Shown here: positions 23,589 through 36,500 of the stretch, in pieces
How the letters are laid out: every line of letters begins with the position of its first letter
How positions within the stretch are numbered: position 1 is the stretch's first letter
Assembly (NCBI RefSeq): GCF_028453695.1
Contig: NC_135774.1
Span: 15,438,001-15,502,000, forward strand
Direction of reading: 5' to 3'
Source of the DNA: Augochlora pura
Taxonomy: Eukaryota > Arthropoda > Insecta > Hymenoptera > Halictidae
Length of the DNA stretch: 64,000 nucleotides
The notes under the pieces: model-generated
What the model saw: only the letters and a program-made list of their open reading frames with translations
What the model was told of the DNA's origin: nothing
Databases searched by the model: none
Translations under genes and position numbers: made by a program

Positions 23589-24407
23589 CATTCGCGACGA
23601 ACGCTAGGGTCATCGATGTTCCCGAAAGTTGTCCTCCGACATGTTGACCACCCCTCGGTGCCCGGAATAAACGTGTATTCAATGGGCGTGGCAAACCGTG
23701 CCGAAATTTTTCGTGCACCCCAATACCTGCCTTTGTCCCGAGGACCCCCTGTGCACTAATTAATACAAACACCGGGGTTCCATGCCGCGGTTAGTCACCG
23801 CCAGCGGTCGCAGACGCCATTCTGGTTCGCAAATAACTCTCGGCCGCGTTTTCGAGACAACCGAGACCTGTTCGCGGGCTGCCGAGGACAGCGAGCATTA
23901 ACGAGCTCGAATCGCGGCTCGCCGATAACTGGAACGATTCAGGTGTTAACAGGTAGCCGAGAATCTGGTCGTTCCGCGTCCTCCGTTCCATGGCGGTGGC
24001 CCGAGCGTTTGTTGCAACGCCGCGGAACCCGCCGTGTCCGGTGCACCGCCATTTTGGTTCCTGCCGAAAAACGGCGCAGATGCGTCGGCCCGGGTATCTA
24101 ATCTAACGCTAAACGAGGTTGCGCAACGTTTTATCACGCGTCCATTCCATTACGTTCTCTTATCGTCCGCCCGAGCCCCAACTCCGCCGCGACTGAAAAA
24201 TACCATTCGAAAACATCGCATCCTTCTCCGCTTCGGCACGAAACTCGCTCGATCCAAACCGCCGGATACGGAAGCGCGTATAATCGCGCAACACCGACGA
24301 ATTCTGCATGGATCGGGTCCCGATAACAAACGTTGTTCCGCGAATCTGTCGGCGTCCGTTCGCCTCCGGTCGCTGTTTAATTAATGTCGTTTGCGCCGAC
24401 CGCTTTC

Positions 24408-24432
24408 TCCGCCGCCGCCGCCGCCGCCGCCG
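24408..24432. repeat. (CCG)n trinucleotide repeat
   Basis: About eight CCG units in a CpG-rich context; not in a supported coding frame. Confidence 0.9.
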
Positions 24433-25035
24433 TTACATGTTGACTTTGTTCTTACTTCGGCGGTCCCGAAGCCTTTTACTTTCCACGACAAACATATTCA
24501 GCGGCGGTCGGCAACAAAGACGACATTGTGATCATCGTTATTTCCGTTCGCGTATCACGGTAGCCGAATGCGAGTCTTCGTGTGCAAGTACAGCGTACAG
24601 ATCTCCGTGACGTGCACCCGCTCGCTATTTGCGCGTATGGCGCGCTTGCGCTGTCGAATAATCTTTCAATCCGCCAACGCTCTCGTCTCACCGGAGACAC
24701 ACGTAGTCTTGACGATCCTCGAGGCTATTATTAGAAATCTGGCGAGATTGGCGTTGGTCAGGCGTGAAACTCGGTTTAAAAAGAGCACCGGCTCTCGGAC
24801 GAGGTGTCCGGGACACCCGAGACTCGATTTCTTTGCCCCGAAAACGGCTTCATCGATTCGCGCCACTCCGACCAGCTATTTTACAACGTCGCCGTCGTCG
24901 CCTAGGTTTCGCGATTCTCGCAGCGGACGAGAGTCGCTCGGTTCCTCGACGGGGTCCGAGATCGCCGGGCGAAGCGAGGGATACGGGAAATTTCGGGGAA
25001 CAAAGTCGCGAGAACCAAAATGGTGGTGCGGTGCC

Positions 25036-25060
25036 CTGGCTGGCTGGCTGGCTGGCTGGC
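25036..25060. repeat. (CTGG)n tetranucleotide repeat
   Basis: Six perfect units of ctgg. Confidence 0.9.
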
Positions 25061-25311
25061 GACGTTCTCGTCGCGCGGAACAGATGGCCTGCCGCTACCA
25101 AAGAGCACAAGGCCTACAACTACGAACAGCATCTTTCTTGCGGCCCGCACGCGTTGCGACAATGCGCATAATTAATCTCCCCGGTGCACAATAACACGCT
25201 CGCATTCATGTGCACGGAGATTACGCGCCGGCGATAAATCCTCCTACCTGCGGATGAAAAATCCGTCCGACCGCCGCTTCCGTGTCTTTGAACTTCGCAG
25301 CCAGCAGGCTG

Positions 25312-25314
<3 letters not shown>

Positions 25315-25342
<28 letters not shown>
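25315..25342. repeat. (CT)n microsatellite
   Basis: About 14 perfect CT units. Confidence 0.95.
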
Positions 25343-25344
<2 letters not shown>

Positions 25345-26321
25345 GTACCTACTCTCGCTTGGGAATATTAATCGGCGTCGACAAAGACAAACCGAAATTT
25401 TCGACCGTTCGACCGTGACGAGGGAGGGGACCGGGCTCGGGGTAGTTCTCGGTGCCCCCGACGTTTTCGGGGGTTACCTGGCCGGCCGATCCTCTGGACA
25501 GGGGTGTCGGCGGTGGCAACATTAATTTACGGGCGTTTTTAATTACACCAGTCAGCTATGAGCCAACTAGCGGCACACTCCCACCACGACGATCGACCTT
25601 CCAATCCTGACACTCCCTGGGTGTACTTTAAGAACTCTGTTCCCCCTTCTCTGCCTCTCCTCGAACAGTCGGAGGATGCCGACGAAAATATTCGCATGGT
25701 GCGTGCGTGCGTCCCGTTCCCCTCCAACCCCCGCACGGTCTTGCGAATCGCTCTCTTTCTTTCTCTCTCCCGCTCCCTCTCTCCCTCTCTCTCTCTACTT
25801 CTCTCTCGGCTCTCTTTCTCCCGTGCTCTCCCCCCGTGGCGTACAAGCATCTCGTTCGGGAACACCGACCGAGGCGAGGGCTTCCTCCCGAGGCTTTCTC
25901 TGGAAAGGATCCCTTGGAGGGCTATCCCCACCACGGGCCACCGTCGGACGGATGGTCGGTCGTTTAGCTGTGGAACGCGGCTCGAATCACGAGCGAATGA
26001 GACGCCGCTAGATCAGCCGTCTCCACGGCTATCTCTCCCTTGATCCTTGCTCCGCTTCCGAGGCCTCGCTCGTTCTTTGTCCACCGTTCCTCGAATCGTT
26101 CCCTTCTTCGTGCACGGTGCCTCGTAGGTGATACGTGGGCGGCCCCCGGATCCACGGCGTTCGGCCCGAAGACACACACGCACGCTTCCCGCGCGCGCTC
26201 GTGCGCCAGGAAACGTTACAGTGAGCCTGCGCCGCGTTATCGGTCGATACACGCTTTTGGGAAACCTTCCACGTGTTTCGGGCTGCCGCGTGACCGATTC
26301 TTCGTCTAGCTACCCGCCGCA

Positions 26322-26347
26322 GGGGGGCAGGGGGGGCAGGGGGCTGG
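26322..26347 (+). other. G-quadruplex-prone tract
   Basis: Runs of six, seven and five G separated by CA, followed by CTGG. One long run can be split to give four stacks. The G-rich strand is plus. Confidence 0.55.
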
Positions 26348-26999
26348 CAGTAACAGCGATGCGATCGGACGCGCTGAATTTGGCTACAAGTGGCCGAAAT
26401 ATCGCGGAGAGGGAATTTTAGTAAGATGAGTGGACGGGGTATTCCTACAGGTTCTTGTCGTTTTAGCACCAATTTTACGTCTTTTCGCCAGGATGGTAGG
26501 AACGCGTTTCACGTTGATGTTCTTTTCGAGAGATTGGCATTGCTGTGAGAGTTCACGGAAGAGATAAACGAGGACGGAGAGTCGATGGGAGTTTTAGCAT
26601 CCGTCGATCTCTCTTTTCTCGAGGATCCACAGGGTTCGCGGACATCGCGACGACCGCGGTTAGGATCGTCTGCGTACGATCCTGCTGCGTTTCGATAAAC
26701 GGCCTACAAAGCCTAGGACGGAGGGGACGGGCCGATGCTTGCATTCCCTGGAGCCCCTCCTGACATCGGCTGTACGTGGGTACATTATTCATTCTCTACT
26801 ACATTCGGCAGCAGGAGGGTGCGCGCGCGTGTGTGCGTCCGTATCCCTCGCAGCCGATCACGCGACATGCACTTGCGCCGGGGGTATCTGTGTGCGTGGC
26901 TACGTCCGCACAGATACGCCCGTCTCTTTTCTCGCTCTTTTCCGACCGGCATCCCTTCCCGCCTTCTCTCTTTCTCGCCCCGATCTCCAGTCCCCTTTC

Positions 27000-27003
<4 letters not shown>

Positions 27004-27041
<38 letters not shown>
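27004..27041. repeat. (CT)n microsatellite
   Basis: About 18 uninterrupted CT units within a longer CT-rich stretch (about 26930-27110). Confidence 0.95.
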
Positions 27042-27045
<4 letters not shown>

Positions 27046-28915
27046 TTCGCCGCCCCCCTGGGCTGCCTCCCGCTCTCTCCTCCGCACCTCTCTCGCTCAC
27101 CACCGCGGGGTGTTTCTGTCGCTGTCGGGCGCGAAGGGAGCGCGTGCACGCGCGCGGAAGCCAGTAAAAGGATCGCTCGGTGGGATGGAGGGCTACAAGG
27201 GCAGGCCGCGATGGGACGGGAGGTTTGCGTGGAGGGATCGAAGGGGTGGCGGCATTACAGCGTACCGAGGGGAGCGAGGGGGGACACACCGAAATCCCGA
27301 GGAGTCTTGCCGTCCGAGCAGGACAGAGGCCGGTCCTACCGCGGGAGAGGGAGAGAGACGGGGAGAGGACGAAAGAGAGAAGTGGTATACCGAGGGAGAG
27401 AAAGCCGGGTGCACACGATGCGCTCTGCCGACTGGCGGCCGGGTCCTTGCTGCCTCGAGCACGACCGCCGGCCTATCGCTTCTTCCAGGACAGTCCTTTC
27501 CGCGTCGTGTGCAACCGCCTGGCTCTAGCCAAGCTCACCCCTCTTCACTTCCGACGCTCTCCGACGCACTTCCCTGGGGGAGGTTGTAGCCAATCAGCGG
27601 GCGAGTTTCCGTGGCCCGCGGCCGCTGGCTGACTCCGCGTCGCCCGTACCTAATGTAGGTTGCCGAAGGTAGGCATCCTCCGTACCCTCCTCGCCTTTTC
27701 ACCTTCCCTCCCTGCCGTTCTCGTCGGCCCGAAGGTAACGAAGGTCATTCCCGGCCCCCGATCATGCACCTCGACCCTTCCGTTCGTCCTCCTTCCATCT
27801 TCTTCTCGCCGAGAGCCGCCGAGACTTCGGTGCCCCCTTCTGGAGACTCTGCGACCCTCGGCCTCCTCGGAGGAATATTCGTCTACCAGAAGAGGGAAAG
27901 ACCGTCGACCTTCTCGGAGAACGTAGACACCGCCGTTGCTACACCCTCGCGACACCCTCGCAACCTGTTCCGCCCTCGTTAGTCGAACTGTCCTAGCCAT
28001 CATTTCCGATCGTCGAAACGGAAAAGCTTTCAATTAAGGAAATCGGTTTTGTGCAAGTCAACGCGAATTCATGGAATTACATTTGAAAATCCATGGAGCA
28101 CGTAGTTTGCGAGGAATTTTCTTGATATCGGCTGTGCATTCGGGGGGTTCAGTTGCCGAAAAGTCAATTATAGAGTAGGCTGCAGGAAGGGGTGTGTATA
28201 AACATGTCCGTCGGGGAATTGACTCTCGTTCGACTCGTTTCGCAATGGGGATTTTTTGAGAAGTGATATTATCATGTTTAAAGTGATAAGCTACATATAG
28301 ATGCGATTATCAGCTTGTTCGACGGTCGGGGAATTACGAACACTAAAGCTTTCGTTTTTATCCGGAAACTATATTATATTTTGAAAAAACAGGAATATTA
28401 ATTGTCACAGTATATCAATGAATAGTTTCACTATAACTATACGCAATTAATGAACTCGTCTCCTATCTTGCTTTCGATTTATGTCGATTCTTCCTCACGT
28501 GTTCGCAATTAGCCTACTCTCCCTTCCAAGTACAATCGGCAGAATGTCTTTTAACTAATCTAGATGCTTTTGGCGCCGAATTAGGGGTCGAGGGACGACA
28601 CCCTTAGTCCGTTGCATATGAAAACCGTACAGTGGAATTTAAAACTGAACTGTGCAAATTCGAAATATTACTTGACTTGATTTTAATGCGTGATATTACT
28701 GTACACGTCGATGCAGATATCACATTTTAAAATACCTACGACGATGGAGGTCGTCATGCCCATTGGAGTTGTCTTTCAGGTATGACGAAATACGTCGTCG
28801 TACCCGGTTTACAGGTTAACGTCTTTTAGAACGTCTCGCAGCTGCAGCAGTCGCTGCAATAGGGTGGCACCGATGGAACGAAAAAATGGCGACGAGATGG
28901 ACTAGGAATCGGAAC

Positions 28916-28970
28916 GTTTAATACAGGTTATATATAAGTTTAATACAGGTTTAATATAGGTTTAATATAG
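28916..28970. repeat. 11-bp tandem repeat, five copies
   Basis: Five contiguous 11-mers of the form gtttaata(t/c)ag; the second copy is degenerate. Confidence 0.85.
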
Positions 28971-30064
28971 GTATCCGAGGTTATACGGGTTTCGATGTGC
29001 GATGGGCAAGGCGTATCGTTGCCAGCAGGTTTATCGTCGCGCTAATTGGGCAGGAGCGTGGGAGGATTGAAATGAACACGCGTGTATGATTATACACATC
29101 ACGATTTATTGACGAGCAATGATCGTACACTGGATGCAACACGATTTTCCAAAAAACAAATTCCAACAAAATATCGAATTAAACACGTTAATTAATTAGC
29201 AACAACAAACACTGCCGACGGCTACACGTCGGCGACGAGATGCAGAGCCGGGTAAATATCAAATGAAAAGTCGATTGCCGCAATGGTCTGGATAATTAGA
29301 TACTCGAACGATCAATGGTACCGGATACACGGTCACATATACATATGCAACGCATGACGCGCGCTTTATAAACCCGAATCGCCCGGCGCGGAAAATCCAT
29401 GTTCTCCGTCGATCGCTGTCACTTCACGGGACAAGCGAGATTTTCTTTTAGAGCCGTTTCTCCGTATTGGCTGACAACTGCGAACGAAAGACAATGAAAC
29501 GGTAATTGGTGGAAACGAAGTCACGGATAACTGTTTAGTCCATAGCGATTATTGATACTCCTAGTTCGATTACAATTCACAGCTTTGCTCACCGTGGAAA
29601 TACTGTACTGAGTTACATATTTAGTATTCATGGCGACAATAATATCGATAGTAACGGTAATAATTAATCGAGGGCCCCCCGGGTCACCGGGGCGCCGTAC
29701 ACCACGACAACGATTCGCCGTTTGCGGCCGATCACGGTCACGCGACGCACACAATTCGATATAATTCGTCGAACGAAAACGAACGCAACAACACGGATCC
29801 GCTTCGTTTACCGCGTGATCACGGACTGACTCGCAACACCGTTCACGAAAACGTACGCCGGGCGCGTGCTCTCTCGATCGATCACAAAGACAAGATTCAT
29901 TGACGACCGCTCGCTCGTTTCGCGTACAGTTTTACCTTTTCTTTTCTTTTCTTTTTCTTTTGGTTCCGGTTGGTCCAAGTGTCGCGAAGGAATTTTTTTT
30001 TCGTTGTCGGGCCACGTTTCCGAGACGTGTTCACGATACAACCGCGAAACTAGCGGGGAGGGAA

Positions 30065-30082
30065 GGGGGGGGGGGGGGGGGG
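30065..30082. repeat. Homopolymer of 18 G
   Basis: Uninterrupted G run. Its length is likely to be unreliable in a short-read assembly. Confidence 0.9.
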
Positions 30083-32023
30083 TGATTCGATATCGATCGG
30101 AAGAGTTCTCTCGATGATCCCCCTCGTCTGTGCCGCGGGCACGTCGTGCCTGCGCGTTGAAGTCTTTGGGAGCCGCGAATTCGCGATTAGGAGAAGCCGC
30201 CCGAGCGTTTCGAATCTCACAGGAACGATCGATCTATCCGTTTCGAGGTGCCGTTCGCTGGGAGACCGTTCACCGAACGCGAAGTGTCGCCGCGACGCTC
30301 ACGCGCTCTTCGGGAAATCATCGAAACGTCGAGCGTGGCTCGGTCGCGTTGCTAATGGATCTGCTAAATGGATCGCGGTTAATTGAGACGGTGAAGAAAC
30401 TCTGATCGATGGTCTGCGGCGGTAGAACGTAACGCGTTGTCCCCCCTTTCGGTTTCGTTTAAAAAATCCCGTAGAAAAATAACGTGTAAAAAATCTGGGT
30501 CCCTTGGAACTCGCCGGCGAGCTCCGGCGAGCCTCGTCTTCGCGAACTGGCAGTTTCTTCTGTGTCACATCTTGCTTCGTCCCTCCCTCTCCTCTCTCTC
30601 TCTCTCTTTCTCCCTTTTTTTCACTCTCTCTCTCTCTCTCTCCTTTTGATTTTCAGCTTGATCGAAAAATCGCGCGGCTGCTGACCCAACCGCCAAACTA
30701 ATTGACGGAAATTTCGTTACTAACCAGAGAATAGCTGATTCCGTTTGCGAAACCGTAGACGCGTCCTCTCGTTTTTCGTCCGCGCGCGCACATTTCCCCG
30801 TGTGGGAACGATACGCACACGCGTACCCGCACGCGACCGTGCCGCGGGGATAATTGGACATCGTAACCGTACAAGCTATACATATGTGTCTATTAATTGA
30901 TGCGCTGCTTTCCTACACGAATATTATTATATAATGCCGCGCCGTTGCTACGTATGTAGGTAAAGTTCCCGTTCGTTTCTCGTCTCTCGCGCCCGTCGTT
31001 CCGCGAGCGGCGCGCTTTTAATCAGCGGCCAGACACTCGCCTCGGATACACACCCGATCGGGCATTGTGCTCTTCCGTTACCCACCACCTGGACTGTTCG
31101 CCCGACAATTACGCTACTCTCGTTTGCGCGACTCATTAACGCCGCAACTACCCGGGGCCGATCGCAAACACCGGGGGCCGACCTCGGGAATGAAAACGTT
31201 AGTCCGGCGCATCCGTCGGCCAGCCTTTTGTTTTTTTCTTTCTCCAAACGAACTCGCCTCTAATTCGCGGAACGGGCGCGCTGCGACAGAGCTATTTTTT
31301 CGCTCCGCGTGGTTCCCTGAGTGGGCGTGGCACGGCCGCTCCTCGCGGAGCCGAGACGCTGCTCCGCGGAGCGATCGACGCCTCGCGGCGGCTCGTATAA
31401 TTTTCTAAAAAAGTACAAACCAGTAGGTAGTTCTAGCAAAAGACACCGTGTCCGGATCGTTCGAGTAGGATCTGGATACCTGGTGAACGTTTCAAAAGTC
31501 AATGTTTGATCTTTATTGCTGTTCCGCGTTTAAAATCGCTACACCAGCCGTCGCTGGATCGGCAACGTTTCCCCGTGCCGCTCGACCACAATATATTATT
31601 CAGAAAACCAATAACAGCGATATGAGTTCGTTAATTCTATCAAAGAAAAACTTTCGCGCACGCGACACGTCCTGCGCGAGATTGTCGACGGGTTTTCGAG
31701 CCCTCGCCGCGGCAGAGATTCGGTACCGAAATGAAAAATACACCGGTGATTCGCGCCGGTAATTTTTCGGTCGTGGCTTCGCGACGCTTTATAGCGATCG
31801 AAATTCAGAGCACGTTTACCTGCGTTTACCTATATTTCCCGGTGATATTTTCGGTTTTCAGACTTCGTTATAATTTCCAAGATTCTGTTTAAGCAGAGGA
31901 CAATAACCGGTATCGTTGCCTTGTCGTTATTATATTTACTGGCTTTGAAACATGCTTTATAAAAACGTGATCATATAACAAGAGCCTTTAAGCTCGTCGC
32001 TTTAATGTTTAATACCCGAATGG

Positions 32024-32110
32024 AATACCGAAATAATACCGATTTCGGTATTATAATGATCTTGATGATTTGTTATTATTTGTTAATTATTCCAGCATCG
32101 CTGGAATAAT
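32024..32110. repeat. Two adjacent short perfect hairpins
   Basis: AATACCGAAA (32024-32033) pairs with TTTCGGTATT (32043-32052). ATTATTCCAGC (32086-32096) pairs with GCTGGAATAAT (32100-32110), with a 3-base loop. No U-tract or gene context suggests termination, and the function is unknown. Confidence 0.7.
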
Positions 32111-32844
32111 AATTAAGGTATAAAAATCAAACAGGTACGAAATCTCTGCTCGCGAGGCTTTCCCCGTGTGATTACTCGATCACCAATTAGAAAAGATGTG
32201 TTCGCGGTGCGCTCGCTTCGGCATCCAACCGACATCTCGTACAATCACCTAGGTGGGGGGGAGGGGGGGCTGCTCGAAATCGCGTTCATCCAATTCGCAA
32301 ATACGCTTCGCTGTCACGACTAGCATCTACCTTTTCACCGCAAAATCGATCGTGACGGTCTTATCACTGCGACAAATCCGTCATATATATATAATATATT
32401 TATAATATATATATATGTATATTGTAATAGACGATCATTAAATTGCACTAGTACATTGCACACGTTCTCCGAAGTTCTTTGGCATCTCTATGAAGTACAT
32501 ATTTCTCTCTAGAATCCCCAAGGAGCGACAACACGCTGGATGGAACGGCGCAAGGCGGCATACGTCTTGCCACCGTCCACCGTCGTTCCCCTAAACCATT
32601 CACCCGATGTACCATCTCTACGGAACCCTAACACCGTTCGTTTAAGTTGTATACGCCTAATTTATCCCTGTCGGTCAATCGGTAGAGCCGTTCGTCGAAT
32701 AGCTCGACCCGTTTCTCAAGAATATCGTTCGTCCACCTGGGGGATTAATGGTGGATCGCGGACACACACACATGCATTACAAACATACCTAACTTAACAT
32801 ATCTAGGTAACAACGGATCGAACACCGCCATCGTCTGTCCCTCC

Positions 32845-32877
32845 GGGGGAGGGTGGAGGGGGGAGGAGGGGGGAGGG
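32845..32877 (+). other. Strong G-quadruplex candidate
   Basis: Five runs of three or more G (5, 3, 6, 6 and 3 long) with loops of at most four bases, so several four-stack choices exist. It lies about 0.7 kb downstream of the stop of the second Polycomb gene, on the strand opposite to its transcript. Confidence 0.65.
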
Positions 32878-33554
32878 TGCGAGGACACAGGGCGACCATA
32901 TTCCCTCGACCACGTTCTCACCTGTGCGCCGAGTGCACGAACGTTCCGATCTTGCTTCGATGCTCCGTTCCAATGTTCGTCCGTTCCCGTCGAACGCGAG
33001 ATTCGTCGAACGGTGATTCTAAGACTCTACTCGTCGAGGCGTAAACTTTCTACTCACGTGTAAAAATCGAAAGGTTCCGCGCGCGTCGTCGCGGACGATC
33101 TCGTCTATAAAAGCCGGCGTCGTGCGTCTTCCCGGCGTGCTCGTCCACGTTCAAAGGGTTAAATAAGGCTCGTTAGCCAAGTACCGCGTCGGATCTTCGT
33201 ACACTTTCACTCTCCGAGCCGGGCGGCGTTCTAGTTCATGCTACCGGGTGTACCGTGTGTCCTCGCGCCCACGCCGCGCCTCGACCGTCGCCCCGTCGAG
33301 GTGACACGATGTGCCACTGGGTTTGGGTTGCGCGTGTGCGACGCGGCTTCGCCGGGAAGCGGGAAGAAGAAAATATATGGTAACGTACAGCCTTTGGGTT
33401 GGTCACATAGGAATCTCGTTTTCAGTAGGAGCAGTGGTTCTTACACGTGTAACGATAATAGGAAGTAACGGGGGAGCAGGATTCGAAGACGGGGAAGCCG
33501 GGTTTCAGGTGTCCTGTTCGACGACTCGTCTCTCCGGGCTGATCGGCGGCCCTC

Positions 33555-36500
33555 TTACGGAGGCTGCTGCGAGGCGGTGTTGAAGAAACTGGCTCTTTGA
33601 TTCCTGTACTGGGAGGCGACCACCGCCTGCGGGTTCGGTATGTGCCTGATGCCGAGGTTCGGCTTGATCTTCATCCCGAAACCGGAGATTCTCTGATGGG
33701 GCTGAGGTATCCGAAGCGCTACCTTGCTGGCGATGTTGGCGGGGCCGAGCACCAGAGGGTCCACGGAGCTCTTGTCGCCGATGCATCCGCTCAACAGGGA
33801 CACTGCTGCGTCGGACAAGGTGACAAGATTCGACTCCTGACCCCGTCGCTGGTCCAAGTCCTTCGCCTTCCCGCGCAACAAGCTACCCGTCGCGATCCCC
33901 GGTCTCGCTGGCCTCGCGTTCAGCGAGGGCGAGCAGGAAGAGGACGAGGACGTCGAGGAAGATGGGGAGGAGGACGAAGAGGAGGAGGAGGAGGTGGACG
34001 TAGTGAAGTTGCCGGCTGATAGATTGGCCGACAGGTTGGCCGACAAGTCGAGAGCGTTGTTGTGCACGGTCGTCCCGCCGCTGCTCAGGTCCAGCGGGAT
34101 CTCGTACTTGGAGTTGTTCGGCTCCAAAATGGCGCTGGACGTCGCGAAGCCGGAAGGCTTTGCTACCCGCAGAGGCGCGAGCGGCGGCGGCCCTTTCTTT
34201 TTCGGTACGGTGTTGACCTGCACCGGCGGGGGCGGCTGCTCCTCCTTTGTCTTGGACCTGATGCTCTTCAGCGTGTCGCGCATCTGCTTCTCGGCCAACA
34301 AACTCCTGACACGGTTCGCCTTGCTCTCGCGCAGCTGCTTCTCCAGCTTCTCCCGGTCCAAGCTCTCCATTTTCTCGCTGCTGTTCTGGACGCGCTGCTT
34401 CGTCTTCTCGCGGACGTTGGCCTCCTTCACCGCGACCAGACCCAGCCGGCGCAGGATCTCCTCGTCCTTCTTCGGCCTGTCCGTCTCGGTCTGCTCCGGC
34501 GGCTTCGTCGGCTCCGGCTCCGCTTCCTCCTTCGACTTTGGCGGAGGCCGGCAGGCGACCGGCGCGCTCCTCTGCTCCGGCCTCTCCGCTCCCGGCTCCT
34601 CGACCTGCGTGCTGATATTTTGTGCGATCCTGACCACCTCGTCCGGTATGCTGTCTATGATCTCCTCGATCGTCTCTTCCGTCTCGCCGGCGCCCTCCTT
34701 CGCGCCCTCCTCCCGCACCAAGGAGCCCGCCGACCGTTGCTGACCCATCGCGGTCGCTTTGATCTTCTCCCTTCTGACCGCTCTCATCTGCAGCAGCTTC
34801 TCCTTCGTCTGGCCGCCCGCCGTCGCCGACGTGATCCGCGGCGGGCATGGCGTCAGCCGCACCTTCAGCTTCAACAGGTCCTCCCTGGGCGTCGTGGTGA
34901 TCTCGGCGATGACCCGCTTGTTCCGTCGCTTCCTACGCTTCCGATGCTCCAGCCTGGCCAGCTCCTTGCTCTTCGGGCTCTCCGGCACGTGGTTCGGCTG
35001 CAACGGCACGAGATCCGGCGTCCTCATCACCGGCGTCACCTCGCAACGGGGTTTCTTCGCCTTCGGCTCCTTGTCGCGTTCCAGATTCGTCTCCAGGGAC
35101 CGAGCCGGCTCGGTGCTACTTTCTAAAATCCTGCGGGCCTCGACTTCGCATTCTTGGACAGGCTTCGGGCTCGGCGGTGGCGTCGGCGGCCTTTGAATGT
35201 TCTCCATGGTCGCCGCGACGTCCTTGCTCGCCTCGTCTTTGTACGGGCACACTCTCGGCACCGAGACAGCGATGCTGTCCAGTCGCGTCACCCGGTAGAA
35301 CAGCTTCATCGGCGAGTCCTGCAACGTGAAAAGCCCCGCCTACCCTATGGTACTCTAGCCAGTTGCAACGCTACAGGTTTCTATAGTATCCGGGCCGTAC
35401 TGCTACCACTATTTTCTAACTAGAATCACACCCCTGGGGGTTGTGTTCCGATCAACGATTTCACAAAGCCGAAAATGTTACTTTTATTAATCCGGTTACG
35501 AACGTTCGTCAAACTTTGTCATCCAATTTTAATAGTTTTACGATGACAAACTTGTAGGCTCGAAATAGAGATCCGTAGAAATTGTGGTAAACAACAACTA
35601 CAGTCTAGACGGATATTTAAATATTTTATAGAGATGTTTGAAAGAAAGTGTGCGGAAGGGTTGTTAAAGCAATCTTCACTGTGCCAGGCTCAGGGACAGG
35701 ATCGTGGATCCTGAAAGAGACCGACGTACAGGTGCAGGTACTCACTCTCTTCCATCCGAAGATGCAGGCGAGGTCCAGCAGGGTCCAGGAATGGTCCAAT
35801 GCCATCATCTGCGAGACATCGGATCGCTGCTCGTCGTTCCGCTCGCACAGCATCTCAATCTTGTTGATCCCGGACGTGTTAGCCTCCTCCCAGCCTCGCT
35901 TCAGCATCAGCAGCCTGACCAGGTGTCGCACCGTCACTCCGGCCGGACACTTTAGGTATCGCGTGCTCCTCAGCCCCGTCGTTGTTTCCTCCTGCGTGGA
36001 CTGGTCGACGCCCGGCCGTTGGTGCCGTGACCCGGCACAGTTTTCCGGTGACTGACCGCCGCTCGCCTCCTCTTCCGGTTCATCGAGCTCGCACAGGCTC
36101 AGGCTGACGAAGTCGTCCAAAGTTAGCTCGAGTGCGCCCAAAGGTGGGGCCAAAGGTGGGCACTGCGGGTTCACCAGCCGGAAGTGGCGCCTTCGCTCGA
36201 GCTCCGACCGGAAGAGGCCCGGTACCAGCAGATACACCAGCCTCTGCAGTTTCGCGTCCGGCAACAGGGGCGGGGACGTCGCGACGTCGCAGACGGGACA
36301 CGCTCGGGCACCGCTGCTCAATCGCCTCACTATGCAACCTCTGCAAACTGAGCACCGTCCGACTTGTACTTAATGCCCGAGGACTCTTTTTATCATACGC
36401 GAATCGATACGGCTTTTAACCTTTTTACTGTCACCGTGCATTCATTGCGCGATTGGAAATTATTCCAGGTGTCTCGAATCAAGTTTTATCCGAGATAGCT

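Larger units (their letters stand above)
15314..33554. other. 18-kb GC-rich non-coding interval between the two Polycomb genes
   Basis: No exon with a recognisable domain. The many long open frames here are CpG-rich or CT-rich low-complexity artefacts. The interval should contain the promoter and 5' UTR exon(s) of the Psc-like gene, since the sequence right of 15313 reads as an acceptor-bearing 5' UTR, and the 3' UTR of the second Polycomb gene. It holds two N gaps, several microsatellites, G-rich tracts, one TTAA inverted-repeat element, a tandem repeat next to a gap, and two YY1/PHO-like motif groups. The part from 28.0 to 33.0 kb is more AT-rich and also shows no gene. Confidence 0.6.

Noticed and set aside
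26735..27589. Long overlapping frames on both strands
   Set aside because: All span the CT microsatellite and CpG-rich DNA, where stops are rare; several frames are open at once.
34062..35126. 354-codon plus-strand frame opposite the second Polycomb gene
   Set aside because: It is the Leu/Arg-rich antisense shadow of GC-rich codons; the minus-strand frame carries the family motifs.
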